A stretch of DNA of 43,030 nucleotides from Acidobacteriota bacterium. GTDB taxonomy: Bacteria > Acidobacteriota > Terriglobia > Bryobacterales > Bryobacteraceae. Position 1 is the first letter of the stretch. The number at the start of each line of letters is the position of its first letter. The position numbers and the translations under genes are program-made. The stretch spans positions 1-43,030 of the forward strand of contig JANXSF010000017.1 of NCBI GenBank assembly GCA_025352795.1, in the 5' to 3' direction. Below, in pieces: positions 1 to 8,219 of this stretch. The notes beneath the pieces are model-generated. The model was given only the letters and a program-made list of their open reading frames with translations, searched no databases and had not been told where the DNA came from.

Positions 1-134
1 CCGTCGCATCGGCCTTGGGTATCCGTTCGGGCGCGACCCCTGGCGGACGTATTCACACTAACACCCATGTTCAGGATCAATAGTCAAAACCGGACATTTC
101 TACTTTGCTGGGAATAGGACATTTCTATTTTGCC
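1..134 (+). mobile_element. 3' end of an ISNCY-like insertion sequence (cut by window edge)
   Basis: The terminal region carries two tandem copies of a 17-nt motif, GGACATTTCTACTTTGC at 92-108 and GGACATTTCTATTTTGC at 117-133, 25 nt apart. A related double repeat, inverted, lies at 42804-42844 in front of a transposase start, which identifies these as inverted ends of one IS family. The motif here (GGACAT) differs from the one there (GGAACT), so this is a different member. The outer boundary is placed just after 133; the exact base and any target duplication cannot be fixed because the other end lies outside the window. Confidence 0.7.
2..61 (+). CDS. Possible transposase C-terminus (partial)
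   Basis: This frame is open from the left edge to a TAA at 59-61 and ends in DPWRTYSH. A short proline/tryptophan/arginine-containing tail just inside the terminal repeats fits the end of an ISNCY-like transposase, and the orientation agrees with the element. Only about 19 codons are visible, and another frame is open to about 117, so the assignment rests mainly on position. Confidence 0.35.
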   Translation, partial: RRIGLGYPFGRDPWRTYSH

Positions 135-156
135 TTGACACAGACAGCCCAAGTGC

Positions 157-190
157 TTGACATCGGCTCAGGTAAGACGATATCTTACCT
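157..190 (+). promoter_or_regulatory. Promoter and overlapping palindromic operator of the vapBC-like operon
   Basis: A consensus -35 TTGACA lies at 157-162, and a weaker -10 (TATCTT, 181-186) follows at 18-nt spacing. The -10 lies inside a perfect inverted repeat, AGGTAAGA (170-177) and TCTTACCT (183-190), with a 5-nt spacer. The repeat ends 3 nt before the antitoxin ATG at 194. AbrB-type antitoxins usually bind such palindromes to repress their own operon, so this is the likely autoregulatory site. A start about 7 nt after the -10 would give a leaderless or nearly leaderless mRNA. Confidence 0.6.
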
Positions 191-193
191 TCT

Positions 194-424
194 ATGAAGA
201 CTGTCATCTCATCCAAGGGACAAATCGTTATGCCGGCCGAGTTCCGACGGATGGACCGCATTGAACCGGGTCAGGAGTTCGACGTCGAACGTATTGATCA
301 GGGGGAATATCGCCTTGTGCGGCGTGAAGCTCCGCCGAACCTTGGCGTTACCGACTGGCTGCTTATGTGTCCTCAGAAGGGCTTCTTCGTTCCCATTGAA
401 TCTGAGATGACCGATACGCTGTGA
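194..424 (+). CDS. AbrB/SpoVT-type antitoxin (VapB-like)
   Basis: This 76-residue protein begins MKTVISSKGQIVMPAEFRR, the swapped-hairpin DNA-binding motif of the AbrB/SpoVT family (residues 1-45). The remaining 30 residues would be the toxin-binding tail. Its stop codon overlaps the GTG start of the PIN-domain gene by 4 nt (GTGA, 421-424), the usual translational coupling of type II toxin-antitoxin operons. Its expected role is to neutralise the downstream nuclease and repress the operon through the palindrome at 170-190. The gene lies about 60 bp from an IS end, which fits a mobile or recently acquired cassette. Confidence 0.88.
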   Translation: MKTVISSKGQIVMPAEFRRMDRIEPGQEFDVERIDQGEYRLVRREAPPNLGVTDWLLMCPQKGFFVPIESEMTDTL

Positions 425-831
425 AGTACTTAGTCGACGCCAACGTTCTCAGCGAGTTAACAAAGCCTTCGCCCGATCCGCGTGTTGTAGCGTGGCTTCG
501 AGCGCAGGAGTCCCACATCGCCATAGACCCCATCATTCTTGGCGAACTGCGGTTCGGAATTCTCATCCTTCCCAAAGGAAAGAAGCGGACTGCCCTGGAA
601 CGCTGGTTCGACGCGGGAGTTGGTCGTCTCCATTGTCTGCCTTGGACCTCAGACACCGGCTTGCGATGGGCGGAATTGCTGGCGCGTCTCCGCATAACTG
701 GGAAAGCAATGCCCGTCAAAGATAGCCTCATCGCCGCGACGGCTCTGGTCCACGAACTGGCTATCGCCACACGAAACCGTGCTGATTTCGTTCATGCTGG
801 CGTGCGTATCGTCGATCCCTTCGGTGCTTGA
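421..831 (+). CDS. vapC: PIN-domain ribonuclease toxin (VapC-like)
   Basis: This 136-residue single-domain PIN protein has the four acidic positions expected of an active VapC: Asp6 (LVDANVLSE), Glu42 (ILGELRFG), Asp101 (VKDSLIAATAL) and Asp122 (TRNRADF). VapC toxins are Mg-dependent endoribonucleases that cut tRNA or rRNA when freed from their antitoxin. The start is GTG at 421, fixed by the 4-nt overlap with the antitoxin stop. Length and motif order match FitB/VapC proteins, with no sign of truncation. The RNA target cannot be read from sequence. Confidence 0.9.
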   Translation: MKYLVDANVLSELTKPSPDPRVVAWLRAQESHIAIDPIILGELRFGILILPKGKKRTALERWFDAGVGRLHCLPWTSDTGLRWAELLARLRITGKAMPVKDSLIAATALVHELAIATRNRADFVHAGVRIVDPFGA

Positions 832-869
832 GCTTATGGGTTCGCCATCAGTCTAAGCTGCTCAGCAAG

Positions 870-2813
870 CTATCTATAAAAAGGCTGCCAGGTCAACCAG
901 CGCGGTCCGTATTTCGGTTCAGGCTTACCCACTTCCAACGCGCCTAAATCTGGTGCCTTCCCTGAAAAGTCATCATTCACAGTAGGAATCAACACTCCAG
1001 CATCCACCGCTTTGCCTCCTGACTTCAATCGGAAATTTAATTCCATCGCGTGATAGACAGCATGGCGCTTGGTTGGATCTGGAGGAACCATTTTTTCAAA
1101 AATGTCGAAATCTACTTCCATTCCATGCGCTTCCTGCCCCGTGGCCGCACGCATTTCAGCAAGCGTCGCAAATGTCTTCCAATCACCAGGCTTGGGTTCA
1201 TAGTTCCGTTCACCAGACTTTGGTCCTAACCAAAAATATTGCGCCGCAACTCCTTTGTTGGGACGGAAGCCATTGTAGTCTGAACTATAAGCATCGGTCG
1301 CATTCGCCCAAGCCATAATCCCTCTGTCTGGAGTATCGCGACCAAGAAATAAATTATTACGATAGTGGACGTTTGAATAAGGATCGCGAATCACATGCTC
1401 ACCAATGATGGTGTTGTGAAACACAAAGATACCTGCGGGTTTGGCAGAAAACTTAAACGATACTCCGCTGGGAACGTTATAGAGTAAGTTTCTGTAAAAG
1501 TAGATTGGCCCACCAAACACAGGTTGTGAACTATAGCCGCCTTGCGCTGCGTTCACACCTCGATTGTTGAATACGCGGACGTTATGAACTCCCCCATCGG
1601 ACTCCACAAAATCATCATTCGAAAGATGCATATCGTTGTTGTAGATGTCGATGGAAGACGCACGCCGTTCGGGATCAGACTCAGGAGTCCCATATGTTGA
1701 AATGCCAATCGCATCGTGGAAGTAGGCAATGGCGTTGTGGGCAATTACGTGTCCGGGTCCATACACTTTAACTGCGTAGTAACTCTTCAGCCCATGGGAA
1801 CCATAAGCACCGGCACTGGCCCACATAGGACCGGTCCAGCCGATCATCCGAAAACGATCCTCACGACCAAGAATCAAATTATCGGCAATGTAGAAATCGC
1901 TGGACCCTGCATATTCTGTCCAAACAGCAAAGCCCACGCCTTCAAAACGACAATTCTTTACCGCCAAACCAACCGCACCCATCACTTCTTTCTGACCAGC
2001 AAAAATACCCACGTCGGTGTTACGGAAGGTGAACCCATCAAAAATGTGATAGCGCGATGCCATCACATCGAATAGGCGATGATTGCCGTCACCATCGAAA
2101 ATCACCTCGCCATCGCCGGCAGATTTAATGGTGATGGGCTTCTCCACTGTGCCTTTCAACGTCAAAGACATGGAGCCGTCGAACGGTGCCATCATTGGGT
2201 CAACGTAGTTATTCCGTTCTGGTTTATACAACCCGGCATGCACCAGCAACGTATCGCCAGCTTGCGCACGCCGTTCCCAAACCACGCTCCAGTCACCAAG
2301 TCCGGCACCGTAGTAAGCCTGCAGGATGCCAGTAAAACTGGGTTCAATGCGCGTGCCCGTATAGTCCGGCGCATAAACATGCAGAGTGCGACCGCCATTG
2401 TAGGGCATCGGTTCACTCCGCGTTTTCACTTTCACAAGTTGTGACGTTTGTCCTGAAACTCCGTCAGGGTCATTGAGTTGGAACTTGCACTCATACTCCG
2501 TACCGGGCTGCAAATTCAGAATGCTGCCAGCAAATCCATCGGGCACCGTGTAATCCAAATTCTCACGTCGTCGATAAATGTTTTCTCCGCCAATGCGAAG
2601 CAGCGGCAAAGCGTTGCGCCAGGCAGTTTCCCCAACGGCTCGAAATTGAACGTCCACCTTAGCGTTGCGGTTGGCATCACCGCTGATGGCCCATTCAAAA
2701 CCAAGGTTCAGAAGCGTTGGATGCTCAACAACGAACCTACCGGCTTGGGTCGAATTTTGGGCGAAGAGGCCGCCGGTAGATAGCAGAAGAAGTGTGAGAA
2801 ATCGGGAGTCCAT
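870..2813 (-). CDS. Secreted right-handed parallel beta-helix protein (pectate-lyase-like fold)
   Basis: This 647-residue protein has a signal peptide (MDSRFLTLLLLSTGGLFAQ). Residues ~25-135 look like a fibronectin type III-like region (LNLQPGTEYECKFQLNDPDG). A long stretch (~200-520) is rich in short N- and G-containing turns (IDIYNNDMHLSN, VRVFNNRGVN, IFVFHNTIIGEH), the ladder pattern of right-handed parallel beta-helices. That fold is common in polysaccharide lyases and hydrolases. No catalytic triad can be assigned, so substrate and even enzymatic activity are open. It ends the leftward run and converges on vapC. The rhamnose transporter in the same run hints at a rhamnose-containing polysaccharide, but that is inference. 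Confidence 0.78.
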   Translation of the reverse strand: MDSRFLTLLLLSTGGLFAQNSTQAGRFVVEHPTLLNLGFEWAISGDANRNAKVDVQFRAVGETAWRNALPLLRIGGENIYRRRENLDYTVPDGFAGSILNLQPGTEYECKFQLNDPDGVSGQTSQLVKVKTRSEPMPYNGGRTLHVYAPDYTGTRIEPSFTGILQAYYGAGLGDWSVVWERRAQAGDTLLVHAGLYKPERNNYVDPMMAPFDGSMSLTLKGTVEKPITIKSAGDGEVIFDGDGNHRLFDVMASRYHIFDGFTFRNTDVGIFAGQKEVMGAVGLAVKNCRFEGVGFAVWTEYAGSSDFYIADNLILGREDRFRMIGWTGPMWASAGAYGSHGLKSYYAVKVYGPGHVIAHNAIAYFHDAIGISTYGTPESDPERRASSIDIYNNDMHLSNDDFVESDGGVHNVRVFNNRGVNAAQGGYSSQPVFGGPIYFYRNLLYNVPSGVSFKFSAKPAGIFVFHNTIIGEHVIRDPYSNVHYRNNLFLGRDTPDRGIMAWANATDAYSSDYNGFRPNKGVAAQYFWLGPKSGERNYEPKPGDWKTFATLAEMRAATGQEAHGMEVDFDIFEKMVPPDPTKRHAVYHAMELNFRLKSGGKAVDAGVLIPTVNDDFSGKAPDLGALEVGKPEPKYGPRWLTWQPFYR

Positions 2814-2876
2814 AGTTGGTCATTATATATTGTGAACGTATGGATTACTCAAGCGTTATGGGAGTAACGCCGGTTA

Positions 2877-3185
2877 CTAAGCGGCTTCTCGCTTTCGGAC
2901 AATCTTGGATATCTCATCTCCGGCGATTCTGCGGGCGATGCATAAATCATATTCGGCCTGTAAGTTTATCCAAGTCTCAGGCGTATTGCCGAAATAAGCA
3001 CCAAGTCGCAGAGCAGTGTCGGCAGTGATTGCGCGAGTAAAATGAACGATCCCGTGGATCCGATTTGGTGGAACATGAAGATCGCGCGCAAGGCGATTGA
3101 TGCTCATGCCGAGGGGTTTCATGAAGTCCTCAGCCAGGATTTCGCCGGGATGAATTGGGTCAAGCAATTTGGTTGTCTTGGTCAT
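2877..3185 (-). CDS. higA: HigA-family XRE antitoxin, without HigB
   Basis: This 102-residue HTH protein matches HigA/VapI antitoxins. It has the N-terminal HPGEILAEDFMKPLGMS motif, a helix-turn-helix at ~30-80 (INRLARDLHVPPNRIHGIV) and the family tail (TADTALRLGAYFGNTPETW, NLQAEYDLCIARR). HigA normally follows the small RelE-fold toxin HigB. None is present: the upstream gene, 49 nt away on the same strand, encodes a nucleotidyltransferase-like protein. It is either an orphan antitoxin/regulator or the antitoxin of that protein. All expected HTH elements are intact. Confidence 0.88.
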   Translation of the reverse strand: MTKTTKLLDPIHPGEILAEDFMKPLGMSINRLARDLHVPPNRIHGIVHFTRAITADTALRLGAYFGNTPETWINLQAEYDLCIARRIAGDEISKIVRKREAA

Positions 3186-3234
3186 AACTAACTCAGTGAT
3201 AGTTTACTATCCCAACTTCATTCACCTTGCGACT

Positions 3235-3861
3235 TCACTCCGTCACTCTAATATGCTGAAGTCTTTCCACTAGTTCAGGGCTGAGTCGCCCCTCAACAGC
3301 AGGCGTAATCAATCCAGCAGAATCCAGACTGCGCACATGAACACGATCCTTGTCTCGAAAAGAAGTGAGCTTCATCCGAACCAAGTCCGTCACCGGAATA
3401 ACCATCACCTCTTGGCCGTGAATCAGTTTATGTTCCGGTTCAATGGGTGGAGTAGGAGACAAATAATTTGGGCGAACTTTTTCCCCACTGAAGATCAAGT
3501 GGACAGCGTTCTTCGTACTCTCGGTGCTTCCGTAGAGCAGCATATCTACCCCTGCCGCATGTCGAAAATGAAAATTACTCTTGGCCGCAGCTTGCTTGAT
3601 GCGATCTAAGTCTGATCGCAAAACCAGGAGATCCACGTCCCGTGTAAGAGTAGAATGCTCCGGGTTGGCTTCTTCAACATGAATTAAAACTGCTAACCCA
3701 CCAATCAACTCATAGGGGACTTGTTCCGCAGTTAACGCATCAGAAATTTTGTGCAGAATGCCGACCAGATCAAAAAGTCGCTGTTCAAACATGATATTTA
3801 CAGCATCCCCTTGCTGTGCCGCATTGTTTAAAAACTCAAAGAAGGTGAGTCCAGCTTGCAT
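3235..3861 (-). CDS. Nucleotidyltransferase-fold protein (AbiEii/DUF6036-like)
   Basis: This 208-residue protein carries the minimal nucleotidyltransferase signature: YELIGGLAVLIHVEE (about residues 52-66) followed by LTRDVDLLV, in which the two aspartates are the metal ligands. A further conserved-looking block is AVHLIFSGEKVRP, then VTDLVRMKLTSFRDKDRVH. Related families include AbiEii/MenT toxins, which transfer nucleotides to tRNA, and uncharacterised DUF6036 proteins. It is followed 49 nt downstream by the HigA-like gene and lies 29 nt after the fused permease gene. The start at 3861 is uncertain; Met24 (nt 3792) also fits. Function is unproven, and toxin activity is a hypothesis from the pairing. 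Confidence 0.75.
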   Translation of the reverse strand: MQAGLTFFEFLNNAAQQGDAVNIMFEQRLFDLVGILHKISDALTAEQVPYELIGGLAVLIHVEEANPEHSTLTRDVDLLVLRSDLDRIKQAAAKSNFHFRHAAGVDMLLYGSTESTKNAVHLIFSGEKVRPNYLSPTPPIEPEHKLIHGQEVMVIPVTDLVRMKLTSFRDKDRVHVRSLDSAGLITPAVEGRLSPELVERLQHIRVTE

Positions 3862-3890
3862 CTATTCCAGTTTAGCCATTCTTGTGCAAA

Positions 3891-5789
3891 TTAGAATTCA
3901 AACTTGTCCACATTGGATATATCGAATACGTACGGTTCGCCCAGCATCACATGGTCGCCGCGCACTGCATGTGGACCCAGGCTGCCCGCATTAAACCCAT
4001 CCACTAACTTGCCCTTCATCAATGCATCCGCAGCCTGGATTGTCAGGTATCCCAAATCATGCGTGTTCCATAAAACAATCGACCGGATCACGCCATCATG
4101 AATGTAGGTCTTGCACATACTCGGCAAGGAAAGTCCAGTGACCTTTACATCCTTGCGAGCCGATTGCTTCACCGCTTCCGCAGCGCCAGGCACGGCAGGG
4201 GCGCTGATAGCGGCGATAGCCTTCACATTCGGATAAACCTTCAAGATCGTTTGTGTTTCCGCAAAAGCCCGGTCACGGTCACTATCGCTGGGTCTGATGG
4301 TCACCAGTTTCATGTCTGGATATTTTTCCGACAGCCGAACCCGCATGTGTTTAATCCATTCATTCTGATTCGCCGCGCTCAGCGAACCAGTCACCACTGC
4401 GAACTCGCCTTTACCATTGAGGATCGCCGCAGTTTGATCGGTTACAGCATAGCCAATGCCTTGTGCGGTGGCTTGATCTATCAAGAAATCGCGTGCATCT
4501 GGTTCAGCATCGGCGTCCCATGTAAGAATTTTAATCCCCTTAGCCCGCGCCTTTCGCAACACCGTTGAAATACTGGCTGAACTCTCAACGCTGACTGCAA
4601 TCACATCCACTCCGTGCGTAATCCACGCTTCAACCACTTCGTTTTGCTTGGCCGGATCCAGGTCTGTGGGGCCATCCCAAATCAGGTCGATGTTCAATTC
4701 TTTGGCCGCTTCTTCAGCGCCTTTTCGACAACTGATGAAATAAGGGTCGCCTTTGGCTTTGGGCATCATGCCCACCTGCAATCGTTTTTCCGGACCAGTC
4801 TTAACCGCGCGTCCATTGAATCCGATGAGCAGTGCTAGAGCCATTGCACCAACTGCCAGAACCACTCGGGACATCCCTGGCCGCTGTTCCAGCCCTATAC
4901 TAACGATCAGCATCAGCCCGGTTAGAATGCCTGCCAATTCCGTTGGTTGCCCGGATAGCCGCAGCCCATTCTGTAAAATCACGATGGCCGCCAGCCCCAG
5001 CAAAGTCCCGTGCACAGTGCCCTTTCCGCCGAAGATAGAAGTTCCACCCAGCACGGCGGCGGTGATCGCCATCAGCTCAAAGCCAGTGCCTGCATCTGAT
5101 TTCGCCTGTCCAATGTGCGCCACATAAATCATGGCCGCAATGCCCGCAGCCAATCCTGATAGCGTGTACACCAGCCGCAATCGCAACTCCACAGGGATGC
5201 CAGCATACCGTGCCGCTGGTTCCGCATAACCAATGGCACGTAAAGACCGGCCAATCCCAGTGCGATGCAGCAATACCCAAAACAGCAACACCACCGGAAT
5301 GAATACCAGCGCCTGCATTGGAATGGCACCAAACAAATAACCTTGTCCCAGGGAAAGGAAGTTGGGTGGGAACCCAGTGTAGTTCTTCACTGCTGCGGTT
5401 AAGCCTTCCGCCACGCCACGAAACAAACTGAACGTACCCAACGTCACAATCAACGGAAGCTGGCGGAATCGTGTGATCAGAAACCCATTCATATACCCGC
5501 CAACCACACCAGTCAGTAGTCCGGCCAGAATGCTGGTTTCAAGCGGCCAGCCTGCATCTTTCCACAAAGCACCCATCACCACTGCGCACAGGCTCATCAA
5601 TGAGCCCACAGAAAGATCAATGCCACCTGTGATGATCACCAAGGTCGTGGCTACGGCAAGCAGCCCAAGCTCTACACTAAGCCGCAGAATTTCCGCAGCA
5701 TTTCCACTGCTCAAGAAATTCGCGCCAGTGAAACTGAAGACAGCGATTTCCAAAGCCAGCAGCGCGACAAGAATTTTAACGGCTTGCAT
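3891..5789 (-). CDS. Rhamnose-type ABC permease fused to its substrate-binding protein
   Basis: This 632-residue protein joins two usually separate parts. Residues 1 to ~305 are a RbsC/RhaP-type sugar permease with many hydrophobic helices and the family motif VIITGGIDLSVGS. An extra membrane segment (~310-328, VVLAVGAMALALLIGF) leads into a complete type I periplasmic binding protein (~335-632, LQVGMMPKAKGDPYF through the C-terminal VFDISNVDKFEF). The latter resembles RhaS or autoinducer-2 binding proteins. The binding domain would be tethered on the outer face of the inner membrane. It overlaps the preceding permease gene by 14 nt, with a GGGAG ribosome site 4 nt before ATG. Rhamnose is inferred from the adjacent mutarotase. 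Confidence 0.88.
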   Translation of the reverse strand: MQAVKILVALLALEIAVFSFTGANFLSSGNAAEILRLSVELGLLAVATTLVIITGGIDLSVGSLMSLCAVVMGALWKDAGWPLETSILAGLLTGVVGGYMNGFLITRFRQLPLIVTLGTFSLFRGVAEGLTAAVKNYTGFPPNFLSLGQGYLFGAIPMQALVFIPVVLLFWVLLHRTGIGRSLRAIGYAEPAARYAGIPVELRLRLVYTLSGLAAGIAAMIYVAHIGQAKSDAGTGFELMAITAAVLGGTSIFGGKGTVHGTLLGLAAIVILQNGLRLSGQPTELAGILTGLMLIVSIGLEQRPGMSRVVLAVGAMALALLIGFNGRAVKTGPEKRLQVGMMPKAKGDPYFISCRKGAEEAAKELNIDLIWDGPTDLDPAKQNEVVEAWITHGVDVIAVSVESSASISTVLRKARAKGIKILTWDADAEPDARDFLIDQATAQGIGYAVTDQTAAILNGKGEFAVVTGSLSAANQNEWIKHMRVRLSEKYPDMKLVTIRPSDSDRDRAFAETQTILKVYPNVKAIAAISAPAVPGAAEAVKQSARKDVKVTGLSLPSMCKTYIHDGVIRSIVLWNTHDLGYLTIQAADALMKGKLVDGFNAGSLGPHAVRGDHVMLGEPYVFDISNVDKFEF

Positions 5790-6720
5790 AAGCTCCCTTC
5801 AAACCACGCGATTGCCGAACCGCTTCAGAAGCCGCAGCAGCCAGTAAAATCACGCCCTGCACTGCTTTTTCCCAATAAGGATTGATCCCCAAATAGGTGA
5901 GTGCAGACCCGATCACGCTCAACAACAAGACTCCCAGCACCGTGCCACCCACTGTCCCACGACCTCCAGTTATGGAAGCGCCGCCAACCACCACCGCAGC
6001 AATCGCTTTCAATTCCAACCCCGCACCGGGATTGCCGGGCACTTCGCTAAAACGAATCGCATTCAGCATTGCCGCCGCTGCGCTTAAAATTCCCATGATG
6101 ACAAACACACCCGTCACCACTGCATTAGTGCGAATTCCCGCCAGCACTGCCGCATCTGGATTAGAACCTGTTGCGAATAATTGGCGACCCGCTGAAAGAT
6201 TTCTCAAGCACCAGGCAACCAGTAAAATAGCAACCAAAATCTTCACTAAAATCAGCACGCTGCCTGCCGTTTGTCCTAACCCGGCCCATTGAAAACCTAC
6301 TGGCAGATTCTGAACCCAGGCACCTTCTGTTGTCCAGCGCAGTAAATCACGAAGGATAATCATGGTTGCTAAGGTGACCACGATGGAAGGGATTTTCAAC
6401 CTGCCAATTAGCAGACCGTTCGCCGCTCCCAGCAGTGCACCCAGTCCTAGTACCAGCAATCCAACCAGCGGCATCGGTAGACCAGCCTTGGACAGCAACC
6501 CTGCCGCAATACTGGCTGCCGCGAATTGTGAGCCTACAGAAATATCAATATGACCAGCCACAATCACCAGCGTCATACCCAAAGCAACTAACATCACCCC
6601 AGCGCTGTTCAGCAATAAATCGCGCAGATTGTCAGGCGCAAAAAACGCAGGTGCAACAAACAATAAAATCAGCAGGATGGCCCCCAGCACCACGCCAGCA
6701 GCTAGTTCCCTTGATTTCAC
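5776..6720 (-). CDS. Rhamnose-type ABC transporter permease
   Basis: This 314-residue inner-membrane permease of the RbsC family carries the motif VIVAGHIDISVGSQFA and a typical pattern of eight to ten hydrophobic segments. The reading frame extends upstream to 6822, but the GTG at 6720 is the likely start: it overlaps the ATPase stop by 4 nt (GTGA) and places the first basic residues (VKSRE) before the first helix. It would pair with the permease half of the downstream fusion to form the RhaP/RhaQ-like heterodimer. Substrate assignment to rhamnose rests on the mutarotase gene next to the ATPase. Confidence 0.88.
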   Translation of the reverse strand: MKSRELAAGVVLGAILLILLFVAPAFFAPDNLRDLLLNSAGVMLVALGMTLVIVAGHIDISVGSQFAAASIAAGLLSKAGLPMPLVGLLVLGLGALLGAANGLLIGRLKIPSIVVTLATMIILRDLLRWTTEGAWVQNLPVGFQWAGLGQTAGSVLILVKILVAILLVAWCLRNLSAGRQLFATGSNPDAAVLAGIRTNAVVTGVFVIMGILSAAAAMLNAIRFSEVPGNPGAGLELKAIAAVVVGGASITGGRGTVGGTVLGVLLLSVIGSALTYLGINPYWEKAVQGVILLAAAASEAVRQSRGLKGAYASR

Positions 6721-8213
6721 GCGACCCCCCTGGTCTTTGGAAGTACCGGAAACGCCAAATGCATAACAGATTCCTGCGTCGCTTCGGCTCGATCCAGCAC
6801 ACCGGCAATCGTTCCCTGGCACATCACTGCAATGCGATCACTCATACCCAAAATCTCTGGCAGCTCACTGGAAATCATCAGAATGGCCATGCCATCGCGC
6901 GCCATCTGCACCATCAAAGCATGCACTTCCGATTTCGAACCTACATCAATACCCTGCGTCGGTTCATCCAAGATCAGTAACTTCGGTTTGGTAGCAAGCC
7001 ACCGGCTCAACACCACCTTCTGTTGATTCCCTCCGGAAAGAGTCGCCGCTGCAACATCTACGGAAGCGGTCTTGGTGCCTAACTTACTCGCGAACTCCGT
7101 AGCTATCTGCCGCTCTGCTCCAAAATCCAGCAACCCCGCGCCCAACGTGGCCAACGTCGTATTTTCAGTGACCGACATGGATTGCACCAGCCCATGATGG
7201 CGGCGATCTTCCGGCACATAGCCGATTCCAGCACTAATCGCGGCTTGTGGAGAGTCAATCAGAGCGGCCTTTCCACGCAGTGCAATACTGCCCGAAGTAG
7301 CTGGAGTCAATCCGAATAAAATATTCGCCAACTCGGTCCGGCCTGATCCTACCAGTCCCGCTAAACCAACAATCTCACCCGCTCGCACTTCCAAATCCAC
7401 TCTTCGAATTCCACTGCCAACATTGCCAACATCGCGAAGCCGCAGAACTGTTTCGCCAATGGGTACCTTCTGCTTGGGGAAGATAGCGGACACATCACGG
7501 CCCACCATCAGCTTCACCAGTTCCGCCCGATCCACTTCTTTCATCGGCCTGCTGGCGATGGATTCACCATCCCGCAATACTGAAATTTGGTCCGCAATGC
7601 GACTCAATTCATCCAGTCGATGCGATATATAAATGACACCTGCGCCCTTCGTCCGCAACTCGCCGATCACTCGAAACAGGTGATCCACTTCTGTATCGCT
7701 CAACGACGCAGTTGGTTCATCCATCACGAAAATACGAGCTTCGCCACCAATGGCTTTTGCAATTTCAACCATCTGCTGTTGCGGCATGGAAAGCGAACTC
7801 GCTTCCTGATCAGGGTCGATGCGCGCACCCAATCGATCCAGAAGTTCTTTGGCCCATTGGCGACGCTTTGCCCAATCCACCCGACCCAGCATGGATCGAT
7901 CTTCCACCGCCAGCGCAATATTTTCCGTTACAGTCAGATCACCAAACAACGAAGGTTGTTGGTAAATCGCGGCCACTCCCAACGATTTCATCAACGCGGG
8001 TGTCGTCTGTCCAACTGCATTTCCACAAATGGAGATGGTTCCCTGGTCAGCCGCAATGGCTCCAGTAATGATCTTGATGAGGGTTGATTTACCGGCACCG
8101 TTCTCCCCGATCAAAGCGTGCACTTGACCCTGTTCCAAAGTGAATGAAACATTTTTCAGTGCCTGCGTTCCGGCGTAAGATTTGGAAATTGCAGAAGCTT
8201 GTACAAGTTGCAT
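6717..8213 (-). CDS. Sugar ABC transporter ATP-binding protein, double ATPase (RhaT/RbsA type)
   Basis: This 498-residue protein has two ABC cassettes in tandem, as in RbsA, MglA and the rhizobial rhamnose ATPase RhaT. The N-terminal cassette has Walker A GENGAGKST (36-44), the degenerate signature LSMPQQQM (~141-148) and Walker B FVMDEP (162-167). The C-terminal cassette has the altered Walker A GLVGSGRTELA and a canonical signature LSGGNQQKV. One competent and one degenerate site is normal for this subfamily. It lies 6 nt after the mutarotase gene and overlaps the permease by 4 nt, so the genes are surely cotranscribed. Confidence 0.93.
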   Translation of the reverse strand: MQLVQASAISKSYAGTQALKNVSFTLEQGQVHALIGENGAGKSTLIKIITGAIAADQGTISICGNAVGQTTPALMKSLGVAAIYQQPSLFGDLTVTENIALAVEDRSMLGRVDWAKRRQWAKELLDRLGARIDPDQEASSLSMPQQQMVEIAKAIGGEARIFVMDEPTASLSDTEVDHLFRVIGELRTKGAGVIYISHRLDELSRIADQISVLRDGESIASRPMKEVDRAELVKLMVGRDVSAIFPKQKVPIGETVLRLRDVGNVGSGIRRVDLEVRAGEIVGLAGLVGSGRTELANILFGLTPATSGSIALRGKAALIDSPQAAISAGIGYVPEDRRHHGLVQSMSVTENTTLATLGAGLLDFGAERQIATEFASKLGTKTASVDVAAATLSGGNQQKVVLSRWLATKPKLLILDEPTQGIDVGSKSEVHALMVQMARDGMAILMISSELPEILGMSDRIAVMCQGTIAGVLDRAEATQESVMHLAFPVLPKTRGVA

Positions 8214-8219
8214 GGCTAT

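Noticed and set aside
2816-3028. A HigB toxin gene beside the HigA-like gene
   Set aside because: The only short frame there is antisense to HigA and has no RelE-fold features. No 90-residue toxin frame lies upstream of HigA on the minus strand.
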